This document shows positions 26,217-34,879 of a stretch of DNA of 64,000 nucleotides, in pieces. The position numbers were made by a program, and so were the translations under genes. Source of the DNA: Ensifer adhaerens. GTDB lineage: Bacteria > Pseudomonadota > Alphaproteobacteria > Rhizobiales > Rhizobiaceae. Below the pieces are notes generated by a model, which searched no databases, was not told the DNA's origin, and worked only from the letters and a program-made list of their open reading frames with translations. Within the stretch, counting starts at the first letter, position 1. The number at the start of each line of letters is the position of its first letter. The DNA lies in contig NZ_CP083351.1 in NCBI RefSeq assembly GCF_020035535.1, positions 186,001 through 250,000 on the forward strand, given 5' to 3'.

Positions 26217-26815
26217 GGTGATTGCCCCTGGTTCGGGTGGACCGCCACCGGCCCCTCTTGAAAGAGGATCGCTGCGGGCCTTCTGTTTTCGGCTGGCCTT
26301 GTGTGCGCATCGTCGTTTCTTCCCGTCGCCGCCATTTTTGCCTGATAGGCCCCGATCGTCTGCACATATCCGGCAAGTTGCCAGATCTGCTCGATCGTCA
26401 TCCTATCCTTGAAGGCCGGCATGCCCTGTGGTCGACCGTCTCGAATAGAGGCGACGATCGATACGACCTCCGGTCCGTAGAGCCACCAGCCATCGAGGAA
26501 GGATGGTCCACCATTGCCGCGACCATCGCCATGACAGGATTGGCACCCAAACCAGGTATAAAGGCGTTTGCCCTGGCTAAGACTGTAGGAGTCGGCTTCA
26601 TACGGCTTGCCGCGCGCAAAATAGCTTTCAGGCGGTGCTCCGCTGATGCCGTTGGGCATCAACCGCAAATTGTCCAAATCTGCAGCAAGAGCGGGTTCTA
26701 ACCGGAACTCTCTTGGCTGGCGCTCCCAACCGAGCAATGCGGCCGCAGCTATGGGGATAAGCGACGCCATCATCCATCGTAGCCATTTTCGTTCGTAAAA
26801 TGCCCTTCGGATCAT
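26213..26815 (-). CDS. Membrane-anchored cytochrome c of the cox operon
   Basis: 200 residues with one N-terminal membrane helix (MMASLIPIAAAALLGW) and a periplasmic heme domain, C91-QSCH-GDGRGNGGP, with an axial Met candidate in GRPQGMPAF. The C-terminal tail is Arg/Pro-rich. It lies between the molybdoenzyme gene (27 bases away) and coxM (ATGA overlap), so it could link the oxidoreductase to the oxidase. This is an inference from gene order. Confidence 0.85.
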   Translation of the reverse strand: MIRRAFYERKWLRWMMASLIPIAAAALLGWERQPREFRLEPALAADLDNLRLMPNGISGAPPESYFARGKPYEADSYSLSQGKRLYTWFGCQSCHGDGRGNGGPSFLDGWWLYGPEVVSIVASIRDGRPQGMPAFKDRMTIEQIWQLAGYVQTIGAYQAKMAATGRNDDAHTRPAENRRPAAILFQEGPVAVHPNQGQSP

Positions 26816-26841
26816 GGCGCGTCACCGAACACAGATATTCT

Positions 26842-29235
26842 TCATCCAGATCCCCTTGGCGACCGCAAAAGACGCACCGGAAGAAGCTTGTAGGACGGCG
26901 TCTTAGATTTCGGGTCGTGGTGGGGCAGCGGAAAGAGAGGGTTGGTCTCGGGATAGTAGGCCGCGCAGCAGCCTGAGGGGATATCGTAGGAGACGATCCG
27001 CATGCCCGCCACTTTGCGGATGGTATCTGTGTCGATTGCGGTCGTCAGGTCGACAGTATCGCCATCGGCAAATCCTAGGCGCACAATGTCATCTTTGTTC
27101 ACAAAGACCACTTTGCGTGAGCCGCGGACCCCACGAAAGCGATCGCTGTAGCCATAGATCGTTGTGTTGAATTGATCATTCGATCGCAACGTTGCGAGAT
27201 GTAGCACGTCTGCGCTCTGTGAAGTCGAGAACTCTGGAAAAAGGGCTTTCGGCGTGATGAAGTTCGCCTTTCCTGATTTCGTAACCCATTTGCGCTCGCG
27301 CGCGGGTAGCGGTCGCGGAAACCCACCGGGTTGGAAGAGCCGTTCGTTAAAATTTCGGAACGTCTCCGGATAGGTCTGTTCGATGGCGTCGCGGATCTTC
27401 GAATAGTCGTCGACCCACATATCCCAGGGAACATTCGTGTGACCAAGCGTTGCCTTCGCGATACCAGCGACGATCGCCGGTTCCGAGAGCAGTTCGGGGC
27501 CAGCTGGCTTCACTTTGCCCCGAGATCCATGAAAATGGGCAACGGAGCTTTCCATCGAGACCGCCTGCGGGCCGGTCGCTTGTTCATCGATCTCGATGCG
27601 GCCGAGACATGGCAGCAGATAAGCGATCGCGCCATGGACAACATGGCTCCGGTTAAGCTTGGTGGCGACCTGCACAGTCAGGCGCAGCTTGCGCCAAGCC
27701 TCTTCCATAGCCACGGTTTCAGGGGTAGCGCGCAAGAAATTGCCGCCGAGACCGATGAAGGCGCGCGATTGGCCGCTCATGATCGCTTCGCAGGTCTCAA
27801 CGGTCGAGCGCCCCTGCCACCGTGGCGGTTCAAATTGGTAAAGTTGGGAGAGCCTGTCGAGTGGGACGAGCCCGGGCTTTTCCGTGATCCCGACTGTTCG
27901 CTGCCCCTGAACGTTCGAATGACCGCGCACCGCACAGATGTTGGCACCCGGCTTACCAATATTGCCGCGCAGAAGGGCGAGGTTGCAGACCATTTGAACG
28001 TTTTCGACGCCCATCAGGTGTTGTGTCAGTCCCATGCCGTAGACCATCATAACAGCGTCGGAGTTCGCATATGTGGCCGCGGCTTTCTGCATTTCTTCCT
28101 GAGTAAGCCCGGAAATTCGCTCCAACTCCGACCACTGAAGCATGCGGGCCGTCTGAGCGAACTCGTCGAAGCCCGTCGTGTGCTCCTCGATGAAGTCGTG
28201 GTCGAGCACGTTCTTTTTGTCAGCGGCCGCGATCGAGGCCGCGAAGGCGACCATGGCAGCGTTTTCCGCATCCTTTGGTTTGTCATCATTGCCTGTGATG
28301 CGACTACGCCCCGATGCTCTCAACTCATCGTCAGCTTCTATCAAGGCTTTGCAAACGCCAAAGAGAGCCGCGATATCACCGCCGTTCTTCACCTGATAGT
28401 ATTCAGAAGAGATCGTGGTTTCCTTACCAGTCAGCATTTGCGATGGCGATTGTGGGTTGACGAAGCGCTCCAGCCCGCGCTCGCGTAAAGGATTGAACGT
28501 CACGATCTTCACGCCTCGGTTGACCGCGTCTTGAAGGTCATGAAGCAGGCGAGGCGACGAGGTCCCAACATTCTGAGCTATGTAGAAGATGCAATCCGTG
28601 TTTTCGAAGTCGGATAGGATGGCCGTACCCACCGAGGCGCCGATGCTTTCCGGTAGCGCCACCGAGGAACTCTCATGACACATGTTCGAACTATCCGGCA
28701 GGTTATTGCTGCCGTACAGGCGGGCAAACAGCTGATACATGTAACTTGTTTCGAGTGACGCTCGGCCAGACGTGTAAAAATCCACGCGATCAGGTGCGAG
28801 GTCGCGCAATTCATTGCCGATTTCTTCGAAGGCATTTGCCCAGGAAACGGGGACATATTTGTCCGTCTCGGCGTTCCAGCGCATGGGATGCGTCAGGCGG
28901 CCTTCTTCTTCAAGATCATGATCGGACCATCCTTCGAGCTGATGAAGGGTGTGCGCACTGAAGAAGACTCGGTCTGCCCGTCTCGACGTCACTTCCCACG
29001 CCGTTGCTTTTGCCCCATTTTCGCAGAACTCTAGTGGATGTGTCTTGGCAGGTTTCGCCCAGGCGCAGCTGACACACATATAGCCGTCCGGCTTGTTCTG
29101 GACCGACAAGATTGTTGGCGCCGTCACCACTACGTGTTCTCGCAGCGTGATTTCGGCGACGGACTTTGCCGAACCCCAACCGCCCGACGGTCCCCTATAG
29201 GGCTTTATCCTAGGCACACCTTGTTTAAATGTCAT
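26842..29235 (-). CDS. FdhF/YdeP-family molybdopterin oxidoreductase
   Basis: 797 residues. An N-terminal iron-sulfur segment has C54, C57 and C71. The molybdopterin core includes HPMRWNAETDKYVPVSWANA, DFYTSGRASLETSYMYQLF and SSNMCHESSSVALPESIGAS. The C-terminal cofactor domain begins near FNTTIYGYSDRFRGVRGSRK. No twin-arginine signal is visible, so it is cytosolic. YdeP-like proteins are formate-dehydrogenase relatives of uncertain substrate, some linked to acid resistance. Its placement at the head of a cox operon is notable. Confidence 0.88.
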   Translation of the reverse strand: MTFKQGVPRIKPYRGPSGGWGSAKSVAEITLREHVVVTAPTILSVQNKPDGYMCVSCAWAKPAKTHPLEFCENGAKATAWEVTSRRADRVFFSAHTLHQLEGWSDHDLEEEGRLTHPMRWNAETDKYVPVSWANAFEEIGNELRDLAPDRVDFYTSGRASLETSYMYQLFARLYGSNNLPDSSNMCHESSSVALPESIGASVGTAILSDFENTDCIFYIAQNVGTSSPRLLHDLQDAVNRGVKIVTFNPLRERGLERFVNPQSPSQMLTGKETTISSEYYQVKNGGDIAALFGVCKALIEADDELRASGRSRITGNDDKPKDAENAAMVAFAASIAAADKKNVLDHDFIEEHTTGFDEFAQTARMLQWSELERISGLTQEEMQKAAATYANSDAVMMVYGMGLTQHLMGVENVQMVCNLALLRGNIGKPGANICAVRGHSNVQGQRTVGITEKPGLVPLDRLSQLYQFEPPRWQGRSTVETCEAIMSGQSRAFIGLGGNFLRATPETVAMEEAWRKLRLTVQVATKLNRSHVVHGAIAYLLPCLGRIEIDEQATGPQAVSMESSVAHFHGSRGKVKPAGPELLSEPAIVAGIAKATLGHTNVPWDMWVDDYSKIRDAIEQTYPETFRNFNERLFQPGGFPRPLPARERKWVTKSGKANFITPKALFPEFSTSQSADVLHLATLRSNDQFNTTIYGYSDRFRGVRGSRKVVFVNKDDIVRLGFADGDTVDLTTAIDTDTIRKVAGMRIVSYDIPSGCCAAYYPETNPLFPLPHHDPKSKTPSYKLLPVRLLRSPRGSG

Positions 29236-29664
29236 GTCCGCCTCGCGGAGATGCGGCAGAGCCAGCTCGATCAGCGCTGCTGCGGCTGCCGATCAAATGG
29301 TTCAAACTCGCTTCGTTTATCTATGTTCCTTTCGATAATGTGATGAGCATCTGAATGCCGTTCCCAGCCTGCTCTGCCCAAATCGACGCATCGACTGATT
29401 TAGTGTTGAGGCGCTGCGGTATAGCTCGGCCTGCTAGGACTGTCACGATAGCGAACACCTAGCTAAAGGACCGCCTCGCCACCGGGGCCGGAGGTCGTTT
29501 CACGCGAGCACGGGCCGCAACCCGGTCGATCTTCGATGGGCAAAATCGAGATCTTCGCCTTCGCTGGGGGGCGGAGTACGATGGGAGTTTCTGCGTCCAC
29601 TCGTCTAGTTCCCCTTCTCGGATCTGCACCTTAGACCCCAGGGTTGGGGTCGGCATGACGTCAT
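29236..29664. other. Intergenic region upstream of the respiratory operon
   Basis: Should hold the promoter of the leftward operon. No FNR-type TTGAT-N4-ATCAA palindrome was seen. Several short overlapping frames, none convincing. Confidence 0.4.
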
Positions 29665-29880
29665 TTATGGTCGTTCGTGCCTTGGCTGTTGGCCCATTGA
29701 CGCATCCCGGTTTTTACGCTCGCTAGTGCAACTGCCGGTGGGAGCCGCTCTTGTTGCTATTGGAGTTTTGCTGCAGTCGTTTTCGCGGCTGCTCAATTCT
29801 CGTTTATCCTCGTTGTTATGGCTCTGTGCAGTCTTGCGATGTTGTTCGCTAGGGCCGCTTGGCTGCGCTGATTTGGTCAT
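29665..29880 (-). CDS. Small hydrophilic protein, SEQHRK family (second copy)
   Basis: 71 residues from ATG 29880, with GAGGAG upstream. The core GPSEQHRKTAQSHNNEDKRE matches the small Ser-rich protein at 9490-9666 over about 20 residues. The tail differs (Arg, Thr and His-rich, ending GQQPRHERP) and may be diverged or frameshifted. It is likely disordered. Its promoter region is the 29881-30427 interval. Confidence 0.5.
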   Translation of the reverse strand: MTKSAQPSGPSEQHRKTAQSHNNEDKRELSSRENDCSKTPIATRAAPTGSCTSERKNRDASMGQQPRHERP

Positions 29881-30427
29881 TTTCGTTCTCCTCAGTGTTG
29901 TCCAACCGATTGATGACCGGGGCGAAACCAAGTGGGGCGGATCAAAGAAAAACGCGGAAGGGAATGCCAGACCGATCGCTGCATCGCGCACCGGTATGTT
30001 GATCGGACGTCGCCGTATTGGCCTTGAGAGGTTAGTCCAGTTCGTCGATGATCGGCAGCTGCGGCCTGGACAGTGATGTCAACTGCTTGTCGACCAGCCG
30101 TCAAAGCGAGGATCGGCAGACGTTTCTGCTCAAGCGGAGCGACGCCATGCGACCGGCGGGGCCGCAGCTGATATCCTGGTCGCGGCGGTCCGCCTGCCTG
30201 TCGAACATCTGAGTGCCATCTGACGAGATACGATCTCGACGTCATCCCCGAAGACGTGAGCGATATCCCGACGCGGAAGCCTTTGCCGATGCGGCAAGTG
30301 GTAGATGCCATCAGCAGCCAGACTAGCGCGGCGACCGTCACCGAACTTCTGGAGTGAGGAACATTCCCAAAGTGGACTGGTTCTGAGGGGAGAGCGCAGG
30401 ACGCGCGCAGCAGTTCGGAAAGTATCG
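29881..30427. other. Intergenic region with an unassigned coding-like stretch
   Basis: Between about 30207 and 30359 the + strand reads RYDLDVIPEDVSDIPTRKPL, then MRQVVDAISSQTSAATVTEL and stops at 30359. It looks coding but has no start, and I recognise no family. Probably a gene remnant. Confidence 0.3.
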
Positions 30428-30568
30428 ATGGCAGCGTTTTTCTTATTAGCAGTTATGTGGTTACCGCTCGGTTTGGCTCTGACGCTGTTGTGGTTCGGTC
30501 CTTTTGGGAGAGAGGAAGTAAGACCGCCCGCGCGTCCCACGATTTGGTTCGTCACCCCGAAAACTTAG
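30428..30568 (+). CDS. Small single-helix membrane protein (hypothetical)
   Basis: 46 residues: MAAFFLLAVMWLPLGLALTL with WFGPFGREE, one membrane helix and a charged Pro-rich tail. The frame is open upstream to 30305 but that part has no coding look. There is no strong ribosome site (GGAAAGTATCG). Plausible but unproven. Confidence 0.35.
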   Translation: MAAFFLLAVMWLPLGLALTLLWFGPFGREEVRPPARPTIWFVTPKT

Positions 30569-31040
30569 CGCGTTTCGTCTCGGTCGGGATGCGGCGTACC
30601 ATGCCGCGCCTGAGGAAATCAGGTTGCGTTCGCTTGTTCGTGGATTTGGCCTCGGCAAACTGTGTCAGCGAACTGTCGATTTTTTCTTCTTCCACCAGCG
30701 GCTGTTCGAGCAGGTTGGCGACATCGCGCTTTCTCAGCTGCAAAGCCCATGACCGCACGGTTCCGTAACGAGCGATTTCACAATGACCGACGGCTGCGCA
30801 GCGCCTAAAGGCCCCGCATCCATGCGGGCGAGTCTTTGAATTTCTACACCATTTCCTCACTCTCTTTGATAAGGCCGCCGCCCATCGCGCGACAGGTTTT
30901 CCGCATGCGGGGTTGTCCAGCAACACTAGCCTGTCCACTTGCAGTTCTGTTTCCTGGAGATGCTTATCGAACGCCGCCTTCCCCGACTGGTCGCCGGATA
31001 TGGAATACTTCTGACCGCTCGCGGCATCTTGAAACTCTTT
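30552..31040 (-). pseudogene. DUF892 (YciF-like ferritin-fold) remnant
   Basis: The minus strand carries GKAAFDKHLQETELQVDRLV with CGKPVAR and later HCEIARYGTVRSWALQLRKR, then DVANLLEQPLVEEEKIDSSL and TQFAEAKSTN. These match the second half of DUF892 proteins (KHLEET-QV-RL, HYEIARYGTL, LL-TL-EE-TDK-LT-AE). The N-terminal helix is missing, and key positions are altered (HC for HY, a cationic insert in the middle). It has no start codon at the expected place. DUF892 proteins are stress-linked di-iron four-helix proteins. Confidence 0.65.
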
Positions 31041-31093
31041 GCAGCTGCGCCATAAATAGTAGTTCGTCTGTGTCTTCGAAAAACCAGACAGAG

Positions 31094-31133
31094 GGCCCTG
31101 GATCTCCCCGTTTCGATCCGGGGCCTTTTTTTT
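31094..31133 (+). terminator. Strong rho-independent terminator with no assigned gene
   Basis: An 11-bp stem (GGCCCTGGATC with GATCCGGGGCC, one wobble) and 10-base loop followed by eight T. It is oriented for the + strand, but no + strand coding gene lies just upstream. It may end a small RNA. Confidence 0.8.
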
Positions 31134-31720
31134 ATCGCTCTGCTCACGACCTGCGCGGCGTTCGATACCAGAAAAGCCACAAGCGCGACGGCTGTTCCCT
31201 ATCGCGCGATCTTCATGCGACGCCCGCGAGCCGGCCTCATGCCGCGCCGGACGGTGGCCTGCCTTACCTACAAAGAGGTAAGTCGACCGAAAGGAGCGAC
31301 GTTCGAGGCGCGTGCCTCGGCACGCAATCCGAGATCGGCGCAGGAATGACCATCCTCGACGAGCGGGATCTGCGCGAGCCGATCGGCTAGGTGGTCGGAC
31401 AACCGCATCTCGCCTACATGCTGGCGACCATCTTTCACGAAACCGCCTCTTCGGCCAGGAACTGCTCTGGAAAATACGGACTGCAGTCTTCGTCGGGTAG
31501 GGGCTTGCGGCTTCACTCTTGCCCGCCGATGGCCACCGGTTTGATCGCCGCGCTCGCCTACGTTGGGACGCGTGGCTCCGAGGCTGTTCATGCGATGGTT
31601 CGGGGCGAAGGTGGAGAGGGGATAATACTTGCGCAGGAATCGAGGTTCAGAAGTGGCTAGGGCTGTTCTCTATCTCGCGCGTGCAGATGGGAGTACGTTG
31701 AACGCGGAAGGCGGTGCGTC
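31134..31720. other. Intergenic region, no supported gene
   Basis: Several short frames. One + frame (about 31391-31480) contains QPHLAYMLATIFHETA, which faintly recalls GH19 chitinase or endolysin enzymes, but nothing else of the domain is present. I see no complete gene. Confidence 0.35.
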
Positions 31721-31933
31721 ATGGCTTGCTATCTCCGCGCAGACCTGGACACGGCGCGCAAAACGGTCGCCATGAGCGAAAGACACATCATCCTGCATGA
31801 AATTCGATTAACTCGGTTGCGGATGGCAGGATTGCCGACTGCACACGCGGAGTGGGCGCTTGCGGAGTTCAAGCGATTGTTGATTGGGCATAGAGAACAT
31901 CTCGATCACATTGAGAAATGGCTGCGCCATTAA
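31721..31933 (+). CDS. Small helical hypothetical protein
   Basis: 70 residues: YLRADLDTARKTVAMSERHI, RLTRLRMAGLPTAHAEWALA and HREHLDHIEKWLR. A two-helix or coiled-coil small protein of a type common in rhizobial accessory DNA. GGCGGTG lies before the ATG. No function can be given. Confidence 0.55.
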   Translation: MACYLRADLDTARKTVAMSERHIILHEIRLTRLRMAGLPTAHAEWALAEFKRLLIGHREHLDHIEKWLRH

Positions 31934-32374
31934 ACAACTGAAGCCTCGCAGTGTAGTGGCCCCTAAATCCCTGAACACGATCTCCCACTTGTTAAGTGTT
32001 AGGAGTAAGGTGCCCATTATGACCAGTCACATACCTAAGATAGAAGTGCTGTCCGGCCCGGAGCGGGATCGGCTGAACCGAAACTTCGAGCGGGGTGTCG
32101 ATCTAAAGATTGGACTTGGCGTTGCCTGGAACGTGGAATTAGGAAGGTCCGACCGCATCTGGCGCGGCCGAGGAAGGTGAGAGGAGGAGGGTGCTTGATC
32201 CACCCTCATTTCGCGGTCGGCCATTGGTTTAGCTCCAAGCCACTGCGCGATGCGTCTGTACGAGACAGACAGCGGCGTTTGCCTCCGCGTGAGCATTCAG
32301 GAACTCGGCTGATCGGACCGTAGCGTGGCGAGATGTTGAGGAACCATCGGACCATCGATCGCCTCACCGTTTCA
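31934..32374. other. Intergenic region before the LysR-linked cluster
   Basis: No convincing gene. The first copy of the GCAATW-N17-GCAATT element follows immediately at 32375. Confidence 0.4.
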
Positions 32375-32410
32375 AATTGCGCAATAAAATCGAAACTATT
32401 GGCGCAATTG
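32375..32410 (+). promoter_or_regulatory. Operator-like element, copy 1 (before the hydrolase gene)
   Basis: Contains GCAATA, then AAATCGAAACTATTGGC, then GCAATT. Spacing of 17 bases between the hexamers is identical in all four copies. It ends 46 bases before the hydrolase ATG. Likely bound by the LysR protein of 34880-35779 (inference). Confidence 0.6.
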
Positions 32411-32456
32411 TGAGCGCCCTGCGCTTTCGGCAGTATCAGCCCGTCAGACGAACTTA

Positions 32457-33479
32457 ATGTCGGCTGAAGCCTCAATGAAGAAGCCGCCGGTAGACGAAAT
32501 GACCCAGACCTTTTCTTCCATCACACGCAGAAACGCACTTCGTTCCGCAGGTGCCGCCCTCGCAACCATGGCGCTTTCACCGTCCCTCAATCTGGCAGCC
32601 AAGGCTGCATCAGCATCAAGCTTAACCGAAGGAACCAAGACAATGGCATATGTCACCACCAAGGACGGCGTCGAAATATTCTACAAGGACTGGGGTCCGA
32701 AGGACGCTCAGCCGATCGTCTTCCACCATGGCTGGCCGCTGTCGTCGGACGACTGGGATGCCCAGATGCTGTTCTTCCTGTCAAAGGGTTATCGCGTCGT
32801 TGCTCATGATCGCCGTGGGCACGGACGTTCCGCCCAGGTTTCCGACGGTCATGATATGGATCACTACGCCGCGGATGCCTTTGCCGTCGTCGAAGCGCTC
32901 GACCTTAAGAATGCCGTCCACATCGGTCACTCGACGGGCGGTGGCGAGGTCGCCCGCTATGTCGCCAAGCACGGCCAGCCGAGCGGTCGCGTCGCCAAGG
33001 CGGTTCTCGTTTCCGCCGTACCTCCACTGATGCTCAAGACTGAAGCCAATCCTGATGGCCTGCCGATGGAAGTCTTCGACGGTTTCCGTTCGGCGCTTGC
33101 CGCCAACCGCGCGCAGTTCTTCCGCGACGTTCCGGCCGGCCCGTTCTACGGCTTCAACCGTGATGGTGCCACAGTCCAGGAAGGCGTGATCCAGAATTGG
33201 TGGCGCCAGGGCATGATGGGCGGAGCGAAGCCCCATTACGATGGCATCAAGGCTTTCTCCGAAACCGACCAGACGGAAGACCTGAAGGCCATCACGCTGC
33301 CGACGCTGGTCCTACACGGCGAAGACGACCAGATCGTGCCGATCGAAGACTCTGCGCTGAAGTCTTCCAAGCTTCTGAAGAATGGCGCGCTCAAGACCTA
33401 TCCCGGCTTCTCGCACGGCATGCTGACCGTCAACGCAGATGTCTTGAATGCCGATCTCCTGGCCTTCGTGAAGGCCTGA
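32457..33479 (+). CDS. Tat-exported alpha/beta hydrolase (non-heme chloroperoxidase type)
   Basis: 340 residues. The N-terminal 60 residues form a twin-arginine signal ([20 protein letters not shown]). The mature part is the perhydrolase/chloroperoxidase family: [29 protein letters not shown], nucleophile elbow [25 protein letters not shown] (Asp) and YPGFSHGM (His). Members often start at the position of ATG 32643, so a cytosolic short form is possible. It heads an apparent operon with RidA and ChaC and follows an operator-like element. Confidence 0.85.
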   Translation: MSAEASMKKPPVDEMTQTFSSITRRNALRSAGAALATMALSPSLNLAAKAASASSLTEGTKTMAYVTTKDGVEIFYKDWGPKDAQPIVFHHGWPLSSDDWDAQMLFFLSKGYRVVAHDRRGHGRSAQVSDGHDMDHYAADAFAVVEALDLKNAVHIGHSTGGGEVARYVAKHGQPSGRVAKAVLVSAVPPLMLKTEANPDGLPMEVFDGFRSALAANRAQFFRDVPAGPFYGFNRDGATVQEGVIQNWWRQGMMGGAKPHYDGIKAFSETDQTEDLKAITLPTLVLHGEDDQIVPIEDSALKSSKLLKNGALKTYPGFSHGMLTVNADVLNADLLAFVKA

Positions 33480-33576
33480 TCGCTCCGGCGGCGGGTGCGG
33501 CCTCCCAAGCATCCGTCGCCTCCATGTACCACGCGTGCGTACTCGGCGCGCCATCATTCTATGCAAGGAAGCTATC

Positions 33577-34035
33577 ATGACGAACAGCAAACCATCCAAA
33601 AAGGTAGAGAACCACGGCGTCGCCTGGGAGCGCGCCTTCGGATACGTTCAGGCCGTGCAGGTCAAGGACACGATCTATCTCTCGGGCCAGTTGAGCCACG
33701 ATGACGACGGCAATCTTGTCGCTCCGGCGGAACTCGATGAGGATAGGCGGCCTGTGGACTTCTCGCAGATGGAGAGCCAGATCCGCCAGACCTACGTCAA
33801 CGCAAAGACGCTGCTGGCCAGATACGGTGCGACCCTCGATGATGTCGTTGAAGAGACGCTGTACGTGCTTGATGTTCCTAGCGCCTTTGCCGCTGGATCC
33901 AAGGTCCGCAAGGAAATGTACGGCACCGATGTGCCCCAGTGCGCCAGCAATCTCATCGGGGTTTCGGCGCTGGCTTTCCCCGAGCAGCTCGTCGAAATCA
34001 CATTCCGGGCAATCATCAACCGACCCACTGATTGA
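33577..34035 (+). CDS. RidA family protein (reactive intermediate deaminase)
   Basis: 152 residues from ATG 33577 with CAAGGAAG upstream. GYVQAVQVKDTIYLSGQLSH, QTYVNAKTLLARYGATLDDV, VVEETLYVLDVPSAF and LVEITFRAII are the RidA/YjgF pattern. RidA proteins trim reactive enamine/imine intermediates. Several residues before the final strand differ from canonical RidA (FRAIIN instead of the usual VEAIA), so it belongs to an Rid7-like subgroup and may act on another substrate. Gene follows the hydrolase by 97 bases. Confidence 0.85.
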   Translation: MTNSKPSKKVENHGVAWERAFGYVQAVQVKDTIYLSGQLSHDDDGNLVAPAELDEDRRPVDFSQMESQIRQTYVNAKTLLARYGATLDDVVEETLYVLDVPSAFAAGSKVRKEMYGTDVPQCASNLIGVSALAFPEQLVEITFRAIINRPTD

Positions 34036-34110
34036 TCGGGCGGCAGCCACTCCAAGAACCGCCGGAGGCCATGAGCCGCCGGCGGCAAACTCGTTGAAAC
34101 GGTTGACACG

Positions 34111-34839
34111 ATGCCAAAGACACCGGCCGCCAAGGTGCCCGCACCTGCTACCATGGACCTTACCCCCGAGCTCGTCGCCACGACCATCAGGATTGTAAAA
34201 GACGAGGGCCCGGAACCCAATTGGCATCCGATCTCGCCTGAGCAGCTCGACGACCTCGTCTGCAGGGTTGAGGAAGAGGCCGGTGACGAGGAGATATGGG
34301 TGTTCGCGTATGGTTCCTTGATGTGGAACCCGGGTTTCGAGGTGGCCGCCAGCGAAGAGGCCGTCGCTTACGGCTGGCACCGTGCGTTCTCGTTGAGGAT
34401 TGAGCGGCTGAGGGCCACCTCCGACGCGCCCGGTCTCATGCTCGCGCTTCGGCCAGGCGGAAGCTGTTCGGGTCTTGTCCTCAAGCTTGCGTGCACTAGC
34501 AAGAGGGAGGATCTGCGCACTCTTCTCGCGCGAGAGCTACGGTATGCCGAAGTGTGCGACATGGTGCGGTGGGTTTCAGTCAAGACACCGACGGGTGTGC
34601 GGCGGGCGCTCACGTTCTGGGCGAGTGGCAGGCAATCTGCGCTCACGCAGAAGATCCCCCTCGAAGAGGCGGCAGGGTTGATCGCGCAGGCCTGTGGACC
34701 TGCCGGATCTTGCGCGGAATACCTGCATCGGACGGTTTCAGATCTGGCGGATCGCAAAATCTATGATCGAAACCTATGGCAGCTACAGCAAATAGTCGCG
34801 GGTAGGCTTCGAGCGCTCCAACAGCATGATCCAATCTGA
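34111..34839 (+). CDS. ChaC-like gamma-glutamylcyclotransferase
   Basis: 242 residues. The signature VFAYGSLMWNPGFEV (glycine loop of the GGCT fold) follows an N-terminal stretch of about 65 residues. GWHRAFSL, RATSDAPGLMLALRPGGSC and the catalytic Glu candidate in LLARELRYAEVCD follow. ChaC enzymes cleave glutathione to 5-oxoproline and Cys-Gly. Together with the VOC and isochorismatase-like proteins this suggests thiol and electrophile handling. The gene is convergent with lysR. Confidence 0.8.
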   Translation: MPKTPAAKVPAPATMDLTPELVATTIRIVKDEGPEPNWHPISPEQLDDLVCRVEEEAGDEEIWVFAYGSLMWNPGFEVAASEEAVAYGWHRAFSLRIERLRATSDAPGLMLALRPGGSCSGLVLKLACTSKREDLRTLLARELRYAEVCDMVRWVSVKTPTGVRRALTFWASGRQSALTQKIPLEEAAGLIAQACGPAGSCAEYLHRTVSDLADRKIYDRNLWQLQQIVAGRLRALQQHDPI

Positions 34840-34879
34840 AACGGGTGTGCCAGATCATGGTGACGGGCATTTGCGTGCG

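Noticed and set aside
27331..28488. Long open frame (385 aa) on the + strand
   Set aside because: It is antisense to the molybdoenzyme gene, has no family motif, and arises from codon bias of the real gene.
29236..29664. FNR-type operator for the respiratory operon
   Set aside because: No TTGAT-N4-ATCAA palindrome or near match was found in the promoter area.
31391..31480. Possible GH19/endolysin fragment
   Set aside because: Only one short motif-like stretch (QPHLAYMLATIFHETA); no further domain parts.
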